DNA from: Chitinophagaceae bacterium
GTDB taxonomy: Bacteria > Bacteroidota > Bacteroidia > Chitinophagales > Chitinophagaceae
Assembly (NCBI GenBank): GCA_947455605.1
Contig: CANGOX010000024.1
Span: 1-38,843, forward strand
DNA length: 38,843 bases
Direction: 5' to 3'
Made by a program: the position numbers and the translations under genes. Shown here piece by piece: positions 17,010-25,668 of this stretch. The stretch's first letter is position 1; each line of letters begins with the position of its first letter. The notes beneath the pieces are model-generated. The model was not told the origin of the DNA. It did no database searches and was given only the letters and a program-made list of their open reading frames with translations.

Positions 17010-19031
17010 TTATTTACGCTGAAATTCGGGAGAGCCGATAATAATGCCGGCTACCTGTGAAACAGTATTTGTATTGCCCGCAACGTATAAAGTAGTTACC
17101 GGCAAATTCTTTTTACTTAATAATGCTTTTTGATTTTGTCTTCTGTTACGGGCGGTTGGTGCAGATCCTGCTATCATATCATTTTGCTGTACATTCATCT
17201 GATCAGCAGGTGGTGGTGCATTTTTGTCTGCTGCCTCATTGATCTTTTTCTCAAGGTTCACATCACGCACCATTGCTGTTAAACGACGGATATTATCATC
17301 CTGGTTTCTTTCGGGTAATAATATTTTGCTGTAGATGGCCAAAGCGGCTTCTGCACTTTCCGGCTCATGGTTATCATTCAATGCCGCAAGGTTCAGTTTT
17401 ACTCCGGGGATTTTTTCGGTAGCAAATGCCAATCCAAAATTCATTCGATTCAATAAAGAACCGGTATTGATCCAGTAAGTAGCACGATCGGGGAAACCCG
17501 TAGGGGCCTGGTAATAGTAAAAACGTTGCCCCATTCTTGTACACCAGTTATAGATCTGAAAAGGTTGTTGTACATCTGCATTGGTGGCACGGATGGCACT
17601 GATGGCAAATTCAAAAGGTGATTTTACTTTTTCACGTAAAGATTTATTATCCCAGAACTCACGGCTGTTCACCATCGTGATCAAGACAATTTTGATATTG
17701 CCATTGCTTTTCAAAAATGCGTCCGACATTTTATTAACGAGTTCAGCGGAAGGTGTATCACAAACAAAACGGGTAGCCAGTTTGGTGCAAATAAATTTTG
17801 CCGTAGAAGGATGAATGGCCAGCATTTGTAAAACCTGTTTACCTTCTTCGTATCCCCCATTGGCAGGGAAATTTCTGCCTAAAATGGTCTTCGCACTTTC
17901 ATCATGTTTATCTGCTTTGAATAAAAAGTCGCCTTCTACCACAAATCCTTTTCGTTTTATAAAACCGGGGCCCGCTGCTTCGAGTAATTTTGTTCCCGGG
18001 CCATCTTTATACAAAGGCATGATGCCCCAGCCGGTTAAAGCACGGGCAACAGTTGTTACATCCTGTTGTGTGTAACCGCCATCTACACCCAATGTATGCA
18101 GTTCCATGATCTCACGGGCATAGTTCTCGTTCAAACCCTGGGTTCTTTTTGCATTGAGGGTTTGTTGTAAAATTTTAGCGCCGGGTCTTGATGTATCATT
18201 AGCAATATCCTGTAAGCGCTGTTTAGCGGCCCTTGCCATGGCAGATTTTTCCTGATTCCTCGCCATATCATTATCCATACTCACACTGGAAGCATTATCT
18301 AAATACTCCAGCATAGCCGGATGCTTAGCCGTTGCTTCTAATAAGGTTTCAAAATTGCCCAGTACATTGGGCCGTATTGCATCACGTTCATACGTTAATA
18401 CAAATTGCTGACACTGCCCCTTGGTGAGTGATACATTAAAATGATTAAACCAGAAATCGGTCAGCACTTCCTGTAATTGGTTCTCACCATACGCAGCACG
18501 AATAATTTTCTGGTTTACGATCTGTCTTTGTAATTCCTGCGGTGCCTTATACCCTTGTTCATCCATGATCTTTTTTAACTGGGTCCGGTATTCGGGTTTA
18601 TCTAAATTTCTAACCGAGTCTTTATCGAGTAAATTATTTTTAGCAGCGATGCGGATGATCTGTCCCGCATTCAGATAGGTATTCACGATCGATTCATTAT
18701 TCATCGCCAATGCTTCATAACTATCAGCCGGCAAACGGTGTGCGACTTCTTCGTCAAGCAATTTGCCTTCCAATTGTTGTTGTACCCATTTATCCAAACC
18801 CATATCAACCAGTTCTTTTACCTGACCGGGTTTTGTTCCGAATGTAAACCGATTGAGTAAATGAGCGGCTGCCTGCTCCTGGGTAAGCCCCATCTTTTTA
18901 TACGGCATATTGATCTTAAGCTCCGAAGAAGCGGAACCACTGCCCTGCACAAAAGCAGAAAGTACAGTGAGCAAAGCACCTACCGTAAAAGTTTTATACA
19001 TGCGCCGGAAATTCATAGGGCTTAATTTCAT
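17010..19031 (-). CDS. DUF1800 family exported protein
   Basis: A 673-residue protein with an N-terminal signal segment (FTVGALLTVLSAFVQGSGSA). Three methionines (1, 6, 11) could start it, and the first is used here. DUF1800 hallmarks are LLNRFTFGTKPGQV near residue 60, LTDFWFNHFNVSLTKGQ, NYAREIMELHTLGVDGGYTQ, LTGWGI, and APTGFPDRATYWINTGSLL. A low-complexity segment with Gln/Asn (about residues 610-640) precedes a conserved C-terminal PVTTLYVAGNTNTVSQVAGI. It is paired with DUF1501 downstream, and the two probably form an envelope complex. Biochemical function is not established. Confidence 0.9.
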   Translation of the reverse strand: MKLSPMNFRRMYKTFTVGALLTVLSAFVQGSGSASSELKINMPYKKMGLTQEQAAAHLLNRFTFGTKPGQVKELVDMGLDKWVQQQLEGKLLDEEVAHRLPADSYEALAMNNESIVNTYLNAGQIIRIAAKNNLLDKDSVRNLDKPEYRTQLKKIMDEQGYKAPQELQRQIVNQKIIRAAYGENQLQEVLTDFWFNHFNVSLTKGQCQQFVLTYERDAIRPNVLGNFETLLEATAKHPAMLEYLDNASSVSMDNDMARNQEKSAMARAAKQRLQDIANDTSRPGAKILQQTLNAKRTQGLNENYAREIMELHTLGVDGGYTQQDVTTVARALTGWGIMPLYKDGPGTKLLEAAGPGFIKRKGFVVEGDFLFKADKHDESAKTILGRNFPANGGYEEGKQVLQMLAIHPSTAKFICTKLATRFVCDTPSAELVNKMSDAFLKSNGNIKIVLITMVNSREFWDNKSLREKVKSPFEFAISAIRATNADVQQPFQIYNWCTRMGQRFYYYQAPTGFPDRATYWINTGSLLNRMNFGLAFATEKIPGVKLNLAALNDNHEPESAEAALAIYSKILLPERNQDDNIRRLTAMVRDVNLEKKINEAADKNAPPPADQMNVQQNDMIAGSAPTARNRRQNQKALLSKKNLPVTTLYVAGNTNTVSQVAGIIIGSPEFQRK

Positions 19032-19077
19032 CTTTGGACAGATAAGGGTGGCAAGGGTTTAATGGGGCAAAAGTTAA

Positions 19078-19106
19078 AAGCCTGCCATTACATATATGGC
19101 AGGCTT
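19078..19106 (-). terminator. Hairpin terminator downstream of the OPT gene
   Basis: AAGCCTGCCAT (19078-19088) and ATGGCAGGCTT (19096-19106) are perfect complements over 11 bases. The minus-strand reading has TTTT followed by a second T run. It lies about 110 bases past the OPT stop and before the DUF1800 start. Confidence 0.7.
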
Positions 19107-19145
19107 TTGAGAATGTCGATACTATTATTTTATTTCTGCTTTAAA

Positions 19146-19184
19146 CGTGCCTTTGTGTGAAATCTATTGGCACACAAAGGCACG
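19146..19184. repeat. Short palindrome (CGTGCCTTTGTGTG words)
   Basis: CGTGCCTTTGTGTG (19146-19159) pairs perfectly with 19171-19184 over 14 bases, with an 11-base loop. It resembles a shortened relative of the GCGCCTTTGCG family, and lies about 30 bases from the OPT stop codon. Confidence 0.75.
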
Positions 19185-19214
19185 GTTTATTTACTTTTTG
19201 AAGAAGTACTAACC

Positions 19215-21269
19215 CTATTCAACCGCTTTTTTAGTAGCTACTTTATACAGGATGAATCCCATCAAAGCAAAGAATACGGTACCCACAAGGAAATAACCAC
19301 CCTTTGACAGCCATTCTGTGAAATTACTTTCAAGGCTTATTTTATTCAACAGTTTCTCACCGCTGTCAGATCCTGCAAAGAAGGCTATGATCACGCCGGC
19401 AACAGCTCCGCCTGCCACCAATCCGGTTGCAAACAGGTTGCCCTTGCCCAGCTCCTCCTCTTCGGGATTTACCTGCACATTGGCTTTCTTTTGTTTATTC
19501 TCTACCAGCCCTCTGATCGCACCGCCAATAAAGATAGGCAGTGTGGTTGCCAATGGTAAGTAAACCCCGATCGCAAAACTCAAGGCTTTGATTCCACATA
19601 GCTCCATGGTTACCGCCAGAAATATTCCCACAACCACATATTGCCAGTCGAGGTTTTGAGATAAGATCCCTTTGATCAGTGTTGCCATCAAAGTGGCTTG
19701 TGGTGCAGGATATTTTTCAGTACCAATGGCATGATGGATACCCTGTGATAACATTTCTGAAGTTGGCTTATCGAGGAATTTAACGGTGAGACCGATCACC
19801 ACAGAAGAAACGATCGCACCAATAAATAAAGCGATCTGCTGGTTACGCGGTGTGGCACCTACAATATATCCACTCTTAAGATCCTGTGAAGTACCGCCTG
19901 CATTGGCGGCTGCAATACAAATCATCCCACCTACTACTAATACCAGTGGTTCATATGCCTGTCCAGACCAGCCCACACTTAAAAAGATCAGGCTGGTTCC
20001 CATCACCGTGGCAATGGTCATTCCGCTGATAGGGCTGTTAGACGTTCCGATCAATCCCACAATTCTGGAAGCCACCGTTACAAACAAAGCACCGAAGAAT
20101 AATACGAGGATACCAATCAGTAATTTCTGCATGATCGTATCTCCCGGAACCTGAGGTAAGAATGCAATCAATGCTACCAGGGCCAGGCTGCCAAAACCTA
20201 CCACTTTCAGGCTAAGATCTCTTTCTGTGCGAATAACAGCGGGGGCTCCTGCTTCTTTAGCGGCACTTAAAGAACCCATACTCCCTTTTACTGATCTGAT
20301 GATCGTTGGAACCGTTTTAAATAAGGTAATAATACCACCGGCAGCTACAGCACCTGCACCTACCTGGCGAACAAATGCATAATACACAGCTGCTGCATAA
20401 TCAGCAAACGTATGCGTAACCGGATCCCATCCGCCTTTGCCACCGGGTTTGGTAAGATCTGCGAGGTAGCCGAGTTTGTTTAACTGGCGTGCAATCACAT
20501 CTGCCGGCACCAAAGAAGATAATAAAGGAATGAACACAAACCAGCTCAGCACACTACCCGCTACCAGTACACCGGCAATACGCGGTCCGATGATATAACC
20601 CACACCCATATATTCCGGTGTGATCTCACCACTCACTTTGGCTGATGGAAAAAATTTATTCGCTTGTTTGGTTGCATAAAAAGGCACTTCGGCAATCACA
20701 TGCAGGATCTTTTGAAGAATGGCATATACAAATGCCACACCCAATCCCCAAAAAGCAGTCTTGGCAAAATCCCCGCCTTTTTCACCTGCTTTTAAAACAT
20801 CGCCACAAGCGGTTCCTTCCGGGTAAGGAAGGGTATCATGCTCATTAACGATCAAAGCTTTCCGCAAAGGGATCATCAATAAAGTACCTAACAAACCACC
20901 CACGATGGCGAGGATCAGAATAGTGAGGTAATTAAAATAATCAGCACTACTCGGTGAAGACAAAAACAGAAAGCCCGGCAAGGTAAATGCAACACCCCCC
21001 GCAATACTTTCACCGGCAGAGCCTGTAGTTTGTATTATATTATTTTCAAGGATCGTGGTCTTTAAGAACCGGCGGCCAAGTGTAATGGCAATAACCGCAA
21101 TGGGTATGGAAGCGGAAACCGTTAAACCTGCTTTCAGCGCCAGGTAAACGGTAGAGGCGCCAAATATCACCCCGAATAAACTACCTACCAGGATCGACTT
21201 TACGGTAAGTTCCTTCATGTTTGTTTCGGGCGACACAAAGGGTTTGAATGCTTTTTTTTCTCCGGACAT
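19215..21269 (-). CDS. OPT family oligopeptide transporter
   Basis: A 684-residue polytopic protein with about 15 hydrophobic segments. OPT signatures include SLFGVIFGASTVYLALKAGL near residue 35, PYPEGTACGDVLKAGE near residue 150, AANAGGTSQDLKSGYIVGAT and a long C-terminal membrane block. The ACGDVLKAG segment is typical of the prokaryotic OPT branch. Members take up peptides or metal-chelate complexes using the proton gradient. It is divergent from the POT transporter gene, so two unrelated peptide-uptake systems flank a shared 175-base promoter region that itself holds a palindrome. Confidence 0.92.
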   Translation of the reverse strand: MSGEKKAFKPFVSPETNMKELTVKSILVGSLFGVIFGASTVYLALKAGLTVSASIPIAVIAITLGRRFLKTTILENNIIQTTGSAGESIAGGVAFTLPGFLFLSSPSSADYFNYLTILILAIVGGLLGTLLMIPLRKALIVNEHDTLPYPEGTACGDVLKAGEKGGDFAKTAFWGLGVAFVYAILQKILHVIAEVPFYATKQANKFFPSAKVSGEITPEYMGVGYIIGPRIAGVLVAGSVLSWFVFIPLLSSLVPADVIARQLNKLGYLADLTKPGGKGGWDPVTHTFADYAAAVYYAFVRQVGAGAVAAGGIITLFKTVPTIIRSVKGSMGSLSAAKEAGAPAVIRTERDLSLKVVGFGSLALVALIAFLPQVPGDTIMQKLLIGILVLFFGALFVTVASRIVGLIGTSNSPISGMTIATVMGTSLIFLSVGWSGQAYEPLVLVVGGMICIAAANAGGTSQDLKSGYIVGATPRNQQIALFIGAIVSSVVIGLTVKFLDKPTSEMLSQGIHHAIGTEKYPAPQATLMATLIKGILSQNLDWQYVVVGIFLAVTMELCGIKALSFAIGVYLPLATTLPIFIGGAIRGLVENKQKKANVQVNPEEEELGKGNLFATGLVAGGAVAGVIIAFFAGSDSGEKLLNKISLESNFTEWLSKGGYFLVGTVFFALMGFILYKVATKKAVE

Positions 21270-21302
21270 AGTTTGCAGTTTTCGTTAGGGGACAGTTTAG
21301 GC

Positions 21303-21398
21303 AAATGGTTAAAATCGTTAGAGTGGTTAAAATAGTGGGGGAAGTTAAATGCGTTTTACCTCTTTTTAACCATTTTAACCTCTTTAACTACTTTAACG
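21303..21398. repeat. Word-iterated palindrome, TTTAACC family, in a divergent promoter region
   Basis: The left part carries GGTTAAAATCGTTAGAGTGG words (21307-21326). The right part iterates TTTAACCATTTTAACC and CTTTAACTACTTTAACG (21366-21398), the imperfect reverse complement. It sits between the starts of the OPT and POT genes and is the only element at a 5'-5' boundary. The same words occur inside the ABC ATPase gene (14218-14240) and in the start of the gene at 38492. Confidence 0.75.
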
Positions 21399-21417
21399 AA
21401 ACAACCACTTTTCCCAT

Positions 21418-21425
21418 TATCTTTA
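21418..21425 (+). promoter_or_regulatory. Candidate -7 box of the POT transporter gene
   Basis: TATCTTTA matches seven of the eight positions of TAnnTTTG, and lies 20 bases before the ATG. No clear -33 box is visible because the palindrome occupies that position. Confidence 0.35.
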
Positions 21426-21444
21426 AAAACCCAAAATACAACTT

Positions 21445-22890
21445 ATGAGTGAAATACAACGCGAGGTTATCAAAACGGGGATGCCCAAAGCGGTTCCCTT
21501 CATTATTGGTAATGAAGCTGCTGAACGTTTCAGTTTTTACGGGATCCGTTCGGTTATGAGTACATTTCTGGTAGCGCAGTTCTTTAACCCTACCATGAAT
21601 CCACTTCTCCAGAACGTGGCAGAAGCAAAATCGAACGAGATGGTGCATATGTTCGTTTTTTTTGCCTACCTCGCTCCCATGGTGGGTGGTATTCTGGCAG
21701 ATTGGTTCTTTGGTAAATACAAAGTGATCTTATATGTATCGATCATCTATGCTATCGGTAACCTTGTATTGGCCTTATCTACCCATAACCTTACTTTATT
21801 CTCCATAGGATTGATCGTGATCGCCGCAGCAGCAGGCGGTATCAAATCATGCGTATCCGCCAATGTAGGCGATCAATTTGATAAATCGAATGAACATCTT
21901 TTATCTAAGATGTATGGCTGGTTTTATTTTACGATCAACAGCGGATCTGTATTATCAACCCTGCTTATCCCTATTGTTTATAATAAATGGGGGGCCCAAT
22001 GGGCATTTGGCATTCCGGGTGTATTGATGTGTTTAGCCACCATTATTTTCTGGTTGGGAAGAAAGCAATACGTGAAAGTGCCGCCATCCGGCATCAAAAG
22101 AGAAAATTTTGTGATGATCAGTTTCTGGGCCATCGTACAATTGTTTAAAAAGAAAACAGATCAGCCCTTCTGGGAACGCCTGGGTGCAAAACATAATTTC
22201 ACGGCCAAATCCATCGACGGTATCCAGGCCGTTTACCGCATACTCATGATCTTTGCTTTTACTCCAATTTTCTGGGCATTGTGGGACCAAAACCTTTCGG
22301 AGTGGGTATTACAAGCCACCAAGCTCGACAGGCATCTCTTCGGATACGAATTATTGCCCGAGCAGATCCAGACCTTTAATCCCCTGTTCTTAGTGAGTAT
22401 GATCCCCGTATTAACCTATGGTATTTTCCCACTGTTTGAAAAAATGGGTATCACCCCTACTCCCTTAAGAAAGATCGGTGCCGGTCTATTTCTCACTACC
22501 CTCACTTTTGTGATCATTGCCCTGATACAGGAAAGTATTGATAAAGGTGGACACCCAACCGTTTGGTGGCAGATCCTCGCTTACCTGATCCTGGCTGTGG
22601 CCGAGATCCTGGTTTCGGTAACCTGTCTGGAATATGCCTACACACATTCTCCCAAATCCATGAAAAGCACTATGAGTGCCTTGTATCTGTTAGGTATTTC
22701 TTTAGGTAACTATTTCGACAGCCTGGTAAACAAAAGCATTTCCAATAACGGATTCTTTGCACAATATACAGGTGCTAAATATTACTGGTTATTCATCGGT
22801 ATCATCACTGTGTTCTTTGTGGTTTACCTCTTTATTTCCAAAAGCCTGCCGGAGAAAAGTTATGTGGGGGTGGAGGAAATCGAAGGGTAA
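21445..22890 (+). CDS. POT family proton-dependent oligopeptide transporter
   Basis: A 481-residue MFS protein of the peptide transporter (POT/PTR) family with about 12-14 membrane segments. The POT signature ExxERFxYYG is seen as NEAAERFSFYG near residue 30. The segment FFAYLAPMVGGILADWFFGKYK and the Gly-rich AAAAGGIKSCVSANVGDQF match the PTR2 signature regions. These proteins import di- and tripeptides with protons. No deviation in the signature residues was noted. The C-terminus runs to within 2 bases of a palindrome. The start was chosen at ATG 21445, followed by SEIQREVIKTGMPKAVPFII. Confidence 0.93.
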   Translation: MSEIQREVIKTGMPKAVPFIIGNEAAERFSFYGIRSVMSTFLVAQFFNPTMNPLLQNVAEAKSNEMVHMFVFFAYLAPMVGGILADWFFGKYKVILYVSIIYAIGNLVLALSTHNLTLFSIGLIVIAAAAGGIKSCVSANVGDQFDKSNEHLLSKMYGWFYFTINSGSVLSTLLIPIVYNKWGAQWAFGIPGVLMCLATIIFWLGRKQYVKVPPSGIKRENFVMISFWAIVQLFKKKTDQPFWERLGAKHNFTAKSIDGIQAVYRILMIFAFTPIFWALWDQNLSEWVLQATKLDRHLFGYELLPEQIQTFNPLFLVSMIPVLTYGIFPLFEKMGITPTPLRKIGAGLFLTTLTFVIIALIQESIDKGGHPTVWWQILAYLILAVAEILVSVTCLEYAYTHSPKSMKSTMSALYLLGISLGNYFDSLVNKSISNNGFFAQYTGAKYYWLFIGIITVFFVVYLFISKSLPEKSYVGVEEIEG

Positions 22891-22891
22891 G

Positions 22892-22963
22892 GGTTTATTT
22901 GTTTACTTGTTTATTGGTTTATTAGTCCACAAGGACACCAATAAACAAGTAAACAAATAAATC
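22892..22963. repeat. Word-iterated palindrome, TTTATTTG family
   Basis: The arms 22892-22918 and 22937-22963 match over 27 positions with one G:T deviation and iterate TTTATTTGTTTACTTG. An inner stem GTCC/GGAC (22925-22936) closes the centre. It begins 2 bases after the POT stop, and ends 7 bases before the candidate -7 box of purD. Confidence 0.9.
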
Positions 22964-22970
22964 AAACCCG

Positions 22971-22978
22971 TACTTTCG
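22971..22978 (+). promoter_or_regulatory. Candidate -7 box of purD
   Basis: TACTTTCG resembles TAnnTTTG and lies 17 bases before the purD ATG. There is no clear -33 box, since the upstream bases are the palindrome arm. Confidence 0.4.
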
Positions 22979-22995
22979 CGCTGCAATCCTTACTC

Positions 22996-24282
22996 ATGAA
23001 CATTCTACTACTCGGATCGGGCGGACGTGAACATGCCCTTGCATGGAAAATGGTAAAAAGTCACCATTGTGATAAATTATTCATTGCCCCCGGAAATGCC
23101 GGTACTGCTGAATTTGGCACCAATCTCGATCTTTCGGTAAACGATTTTGAAGCGATCAAAAATACCTGTCTCGAACAGAAAATAAATATGCTGGTAGTAG
23201 GCCCCGAAGAGCCGCTCGTAAAAGGTATTTATGATTTTTTTCAGAAAGACCCCCAATTACAAAACATCATTGTAGTAGCACCCTCTGCAGAAGCTGCCCA
23301 ATTAGAAGGCAGCAAGGCATTCAGTAAAAAATTCATGCAGCGGCACAATATTCCTACTGCCGGATATGCAGAATTTACTTCGGAGAATTTTGAAGAAGGG
23401 AAAAAATATATTGCACAACACTCCTTACCCATTGTTTTAAAAGCTGATGGTCTTGCAGCCGGAAAAGGCGTAGTGATCGTAAATACACACGAAGAAGCAA
23501 TACAGGTTTTTGAAGAAATGATCATCCACAAACAATTTGGTGAAGCAAGCAGTAAAGTGGTGATCGAAGAATTTTTACAGGGCATTGAAGTAAGTGTATT
23601 TGCATTAACTGATGGAGAAGTTTATCAGATTATCGGACATGCAAAAGATTACAAAAGAATTGGAGAAGGAGATACCGGTCTTAACACCGGTGGCATGGGA
23701 TGCGTTAGCCCCGTACCTTTCATGGATACGCTGTTTATGCAGAAAGTGGAAGAACGTATCATCAAACCAACGATCAACGGTTTATATAAAGAAGAACTTA
23801 GCTATCATGGTTTTGTTTTTTTTGGTTTGATGAATGTAAAAGGTGAACCCTTTGTGATCGAATACAATTGCCGCATGGGTGATCCGGAAACAGAAGTGGT
23901 GATGCCGCTTTTACAAACAGATCTCGTTGCCTTATTTGCCGCGATGGATAACGGAACATTAATTGATGCGAATATCTCTTTTGATCAAAGAAGTTGTGCA
24001 ACTGTTATGGCAGTGAGTGGCGGATATCCCGGAGAATACAGGAAAAATTTGCGGATTAGCGGATTAGCGGATTGGCGGATTGACAATTCGGATTCCATGG
24101 TTTTTCATGCAGGAACAAAACAGGTTGATGATGTTGTGGTAACCAATGGCGGAAGAGTTTTAGCTGTAACTTCTTACGGAAATGATTTGGGTGAGGCAGT
24201 TGCCAAATCAAAAAAAGTATTGCAGAAAATTTCTTTTGAAGGGATGTATTATCGTAGTGATATAGGTTATGAATTTGCATAA
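22996..24282 (+). CDS. purD: Phosphoribosylamine--glycine ligase
   Basis: A 428-residue ATP-grasp ligase of purine synthesis that forms GAR from phosphoribosylamine, glycine and ATP. Seen: N-terminal LLLGSGGREHALAWKM, ATP-grasp core (VLKADGLAAGKGVVIV, GDTGLNTGGMGCVSPVPF), metal-binding EYNCRMGDPETEVVM, and C-terminal VFHAGTKQVDDVVVTNGGRV. Near residues 352-363, in the loop after GGYPGEYRKN, the sequence is encoded by iterated GCGGATTA words, identical to the words of the intergenic element at 38379-38456. This segment is variable in the family, so the enzyme should still work. Its stop is 3 bases from the next palindrome. Confidence 0.95.
   Translation: MNILLLGSGGREHALAWKMVKSHHCDKLFIAPGNAGTAEFGTNLDLSVNDFEAIKNTCLEQKINMLVVGPEEPLVKGIYDFFQKDPQLQNIIVVAPSAEAAQLEGSKAFSKKFMQRHNIPTAGYAEFTSENFEEGKKYIAQHSLPIVLKADGLAAGKGVVIVNTHEEAIQVFEEMIIHKQFGEASSKVVIEEFLQGIEVSVFALTDGEVYQIIGHAKDYKRIGEGDTGLNTGGMGCVSPVPFMDTLFMQKVEERIIKPTINGLYKEELSYHGFVFFGLMNVKGEPFVIEYNCRMGDPETEVVMPLLQTDLVALFAAMDNGTLIDANISFDQRSCATVMAVSGGYPGEYRKNLRISGLADWRIDNSDSMVFHAGTKQVDDVVVTNGGRVLAVTSYGNDLGEAVAKSKKVLQKISFEGMYYRSDIGYEFA
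24051..24082 (+). repeat. Intragenic GCGGATTA tandem in purD
   Basis: The octamer GCGGATTA or GCGGATTG occurs four times in a row (24051-24082) in the purD reading frame. The same octamer is the word of the palindrome at 38379-38456. Confidence 0.85.
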
Positions 24283-24284
24283 CA

Positions 24285-24397
24285 GTGAGTTGTCAGTAGT
24301 GAGTAGTGAGTCTGTTTTTTTATGATAATTCTCTCACATCTCATCACTCACTACTGACAACTCACCCCACTCACGTCTCACGTCTCACGCCTCACGA
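24285..24397. repeat. Word-iterated palindrome, GTGAGTAGT family, with extra CTCACGC repeats
   Basis: The left arm GTGAGTTGTCAGTAGTGAGT (24285-24304) continues to 24310. It pairs with 24340-24365 with two adjacent mismatches. A further run of CTCACGTCTCACGC words extends to 24397. It begins 3 bases after the purD stop codon and lies upstream of the mreB promoter. Confidence 0.88.
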
Positions 24398-24441
24398 TTT
24401 ACCCCGCCGCCACAAAACCCCCGAAAATTCAGTATTTTGGC

Positions 24442-24472
24442 TTTGTTTATTAAGTAATTTCAGCCACCTTTG
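24442..24472 (+). promoter_or_regulatory. Promoter of mreB (Bacteroidota type)
   Basis: TTTG at 24442-24445, then a 19-base spacer, then CACCTTTG at 24465-24472. This fits the Bacteroidota TTTG-N19-TAnnTTTG pattern at seven of eight -7 positions. Transcription would start near 24479, about 30 bases before the mreB ATG. It supports the ATG at 24510 over the longer in-frame start. Confidence 0.65.
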
Positions 24473-24509
24473 CTATCATTCATTAACACATTCGAACTTT
24501 TTATATACA

Positions 24510-25535
24510 ATGGGATTGTTTAACTTTTTTACACAAGAGATTGCCATGGATCTGGGTACGGCCAATACCCTGATCATTCATAACGATGAAGTGGTTGTAA
24601 ACGAGCCTTCGATCATTGCCCTTAACAGGAACAATATGAAAGAGGTTTTGGCCGTGGGTAAGAAAGCCCTGATGATGCATGAAAAGACCCATGAAAGCAT
24701 CCGTACCGTAAGACCCCTGAAAGACGGGGTAATTGCCGATTTTAACGCTGCCGAGCTGATGATCAGGGAGTTGATCAAGATGATCTATCCTAAAAAGCCC
24801 CTTTTCCCGCCCAGCTGGCGTATGGTGATCTGCATCCCCTCCTCTATTACCGAAGTTGAAAAGCGTGCCGTGCGTGATAGTGCTGAGCAGGCTGGCGCCA
24901 AAGAAGTATATATGATCCACGAACCTATGGCAGCTGCTTTGGGTATCGGGATTGATGTGGAAGAACCCGTAGGCAACATGATCATCGATATCGGGGGTGG
25001 TACCACCGGTATTACCGTGATTGCCCTTGCCGGTATTGTTTGCGACCAGAGTATCCGTATCGCCGGTGATGAATTTACAGCCGATATTATGGAAGCCCTC
25101 CGCCGTTACCACAGCTTATTGATTGGTGAGCGTACTGCAGAACAGATCAAGATCAATGTGGGTGCAGCAATGAAAGACCTTGATAATCCTCCTGAAGACC
25201 TTCCGGTAAACGGTCGTGACCTGGTAACCGGTATCCCTAAACAGATCATGGTAAGTTACCAGGAAATAGCAGAAGCGTTAGATAAGAGTATTTTTAAAAT
25301 AGAAGAAGCCATCCTCAAAGCCCTGGAAACCACACCTCCCGAACTGGCTGCTGATATCTACCGCAGGGGTTTATACCTTACCGGTGGCGGTGCCCTGTTA
25401 CGTGGCCTCGACAAACGATTAAGTGCCAAGATCAAATTGCCTGTACATGTAGCCGACGATCCGCTGAAAAGCGTAGTACGCGGTACCGGTCTGGCATTGA
25501 AGAATTACCAGCGTTTTCCATTCATCATGAGATAA
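24510..25535 (+). CDS. mreB: Rod-shape-determining actin homologue MreB
   Basis: A 341-residue protein from the ATG at 24510. A longer in-frame start at 24306 would read through a palindrome and the promoter. MreB hallmarks: EIAMDLGTANTLI (phosphate 1), connect-1 region IHEPMAAALGIGIDV, phosphate-2 motif MIIDIGGGTTGITVIAL, and adenosine motif LYLTGGGALLRGL. It polymerises on the inner membrane and directs lateral cell-wall synthesis with MreC, MreD, PBP2 and RodA, which follow in order on the same strand. A 130-base non-coding stretch of iterated words separates it from mreC. Confidence 0.96.
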   Translation: MGLFNFFTQEIAMDLGTANTLIIHNDEVVVNEPSIIALNRNNMKEVLAVGKKALMMHEKTHESIRTVRPLKDGVIADFNAAELMIRELIKMIYPKKPLFPPSWRMVICIPSSITEVEKRAVRDSAEQAGAKEVYMIHEPMAAALGIGIDVEEPVGNMIIDIGGGTTGITVIALAGIVCDQSIRIAGDEFTADIMEALRRYHSLLIGERTAEQIKINVGAAMKDLDNPPEDLPVNGRDLVTGIPKQIMVSYQEIAEALDKSIFKIEEAILKALETTPPELAADIYRRGLYLTGGGALLRGLDKRLSAKIKLPVHVADDPLKSVVRGTGLALKNYQRFPFIMR

Positions 25536-25545
25536 CTAAATAAGC

Positions 25546-25668
25546 ATCAGGGTACAAGATTCCAGGCACAAGCATTTGTTATCATATCTTGTTACAGGGC
25601 CCTTGAACCTTGATTTTTGAACCTTGTATCTTGAAACTTGTTTCTTGAACCTTGAACCTTGATTCTTG
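25546..25668. repeat. CTTGAAC-word array between mreB and mreC
   Basis: About 120 bases made almost entirely of variants of (C/T)TTGAAC(C/T) and CTTGTATC. The left part (25550-25597) holds CAAGATTCC and CAAGCA words in the opposite orientation, giving a loose palindrome. The last word, TTCTTGAAAAAC, contains the TTG used as the mreC start codon. Confidence 0.8.

Noticed and set aside
24340..24397. CTCACG tandem as CRISPR repeats
   Set aside because: Words are contiguous without spacers, and they form the arm of a palindrome.
24306..24509. A longer in-frame start for mreB that adds 68 residues
   Set aside because: The extension is encoded by a palindrome and the promoter, and MreB homologues start at GLFNFFTQEIAMDLGTANT.
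24501..25112. A 203-codon open frame on the minus strand inside mreB
   Set aside because: It lies fully antisense to a gene with clear MreB motifs, and its translation has no recognisable domain or signal.
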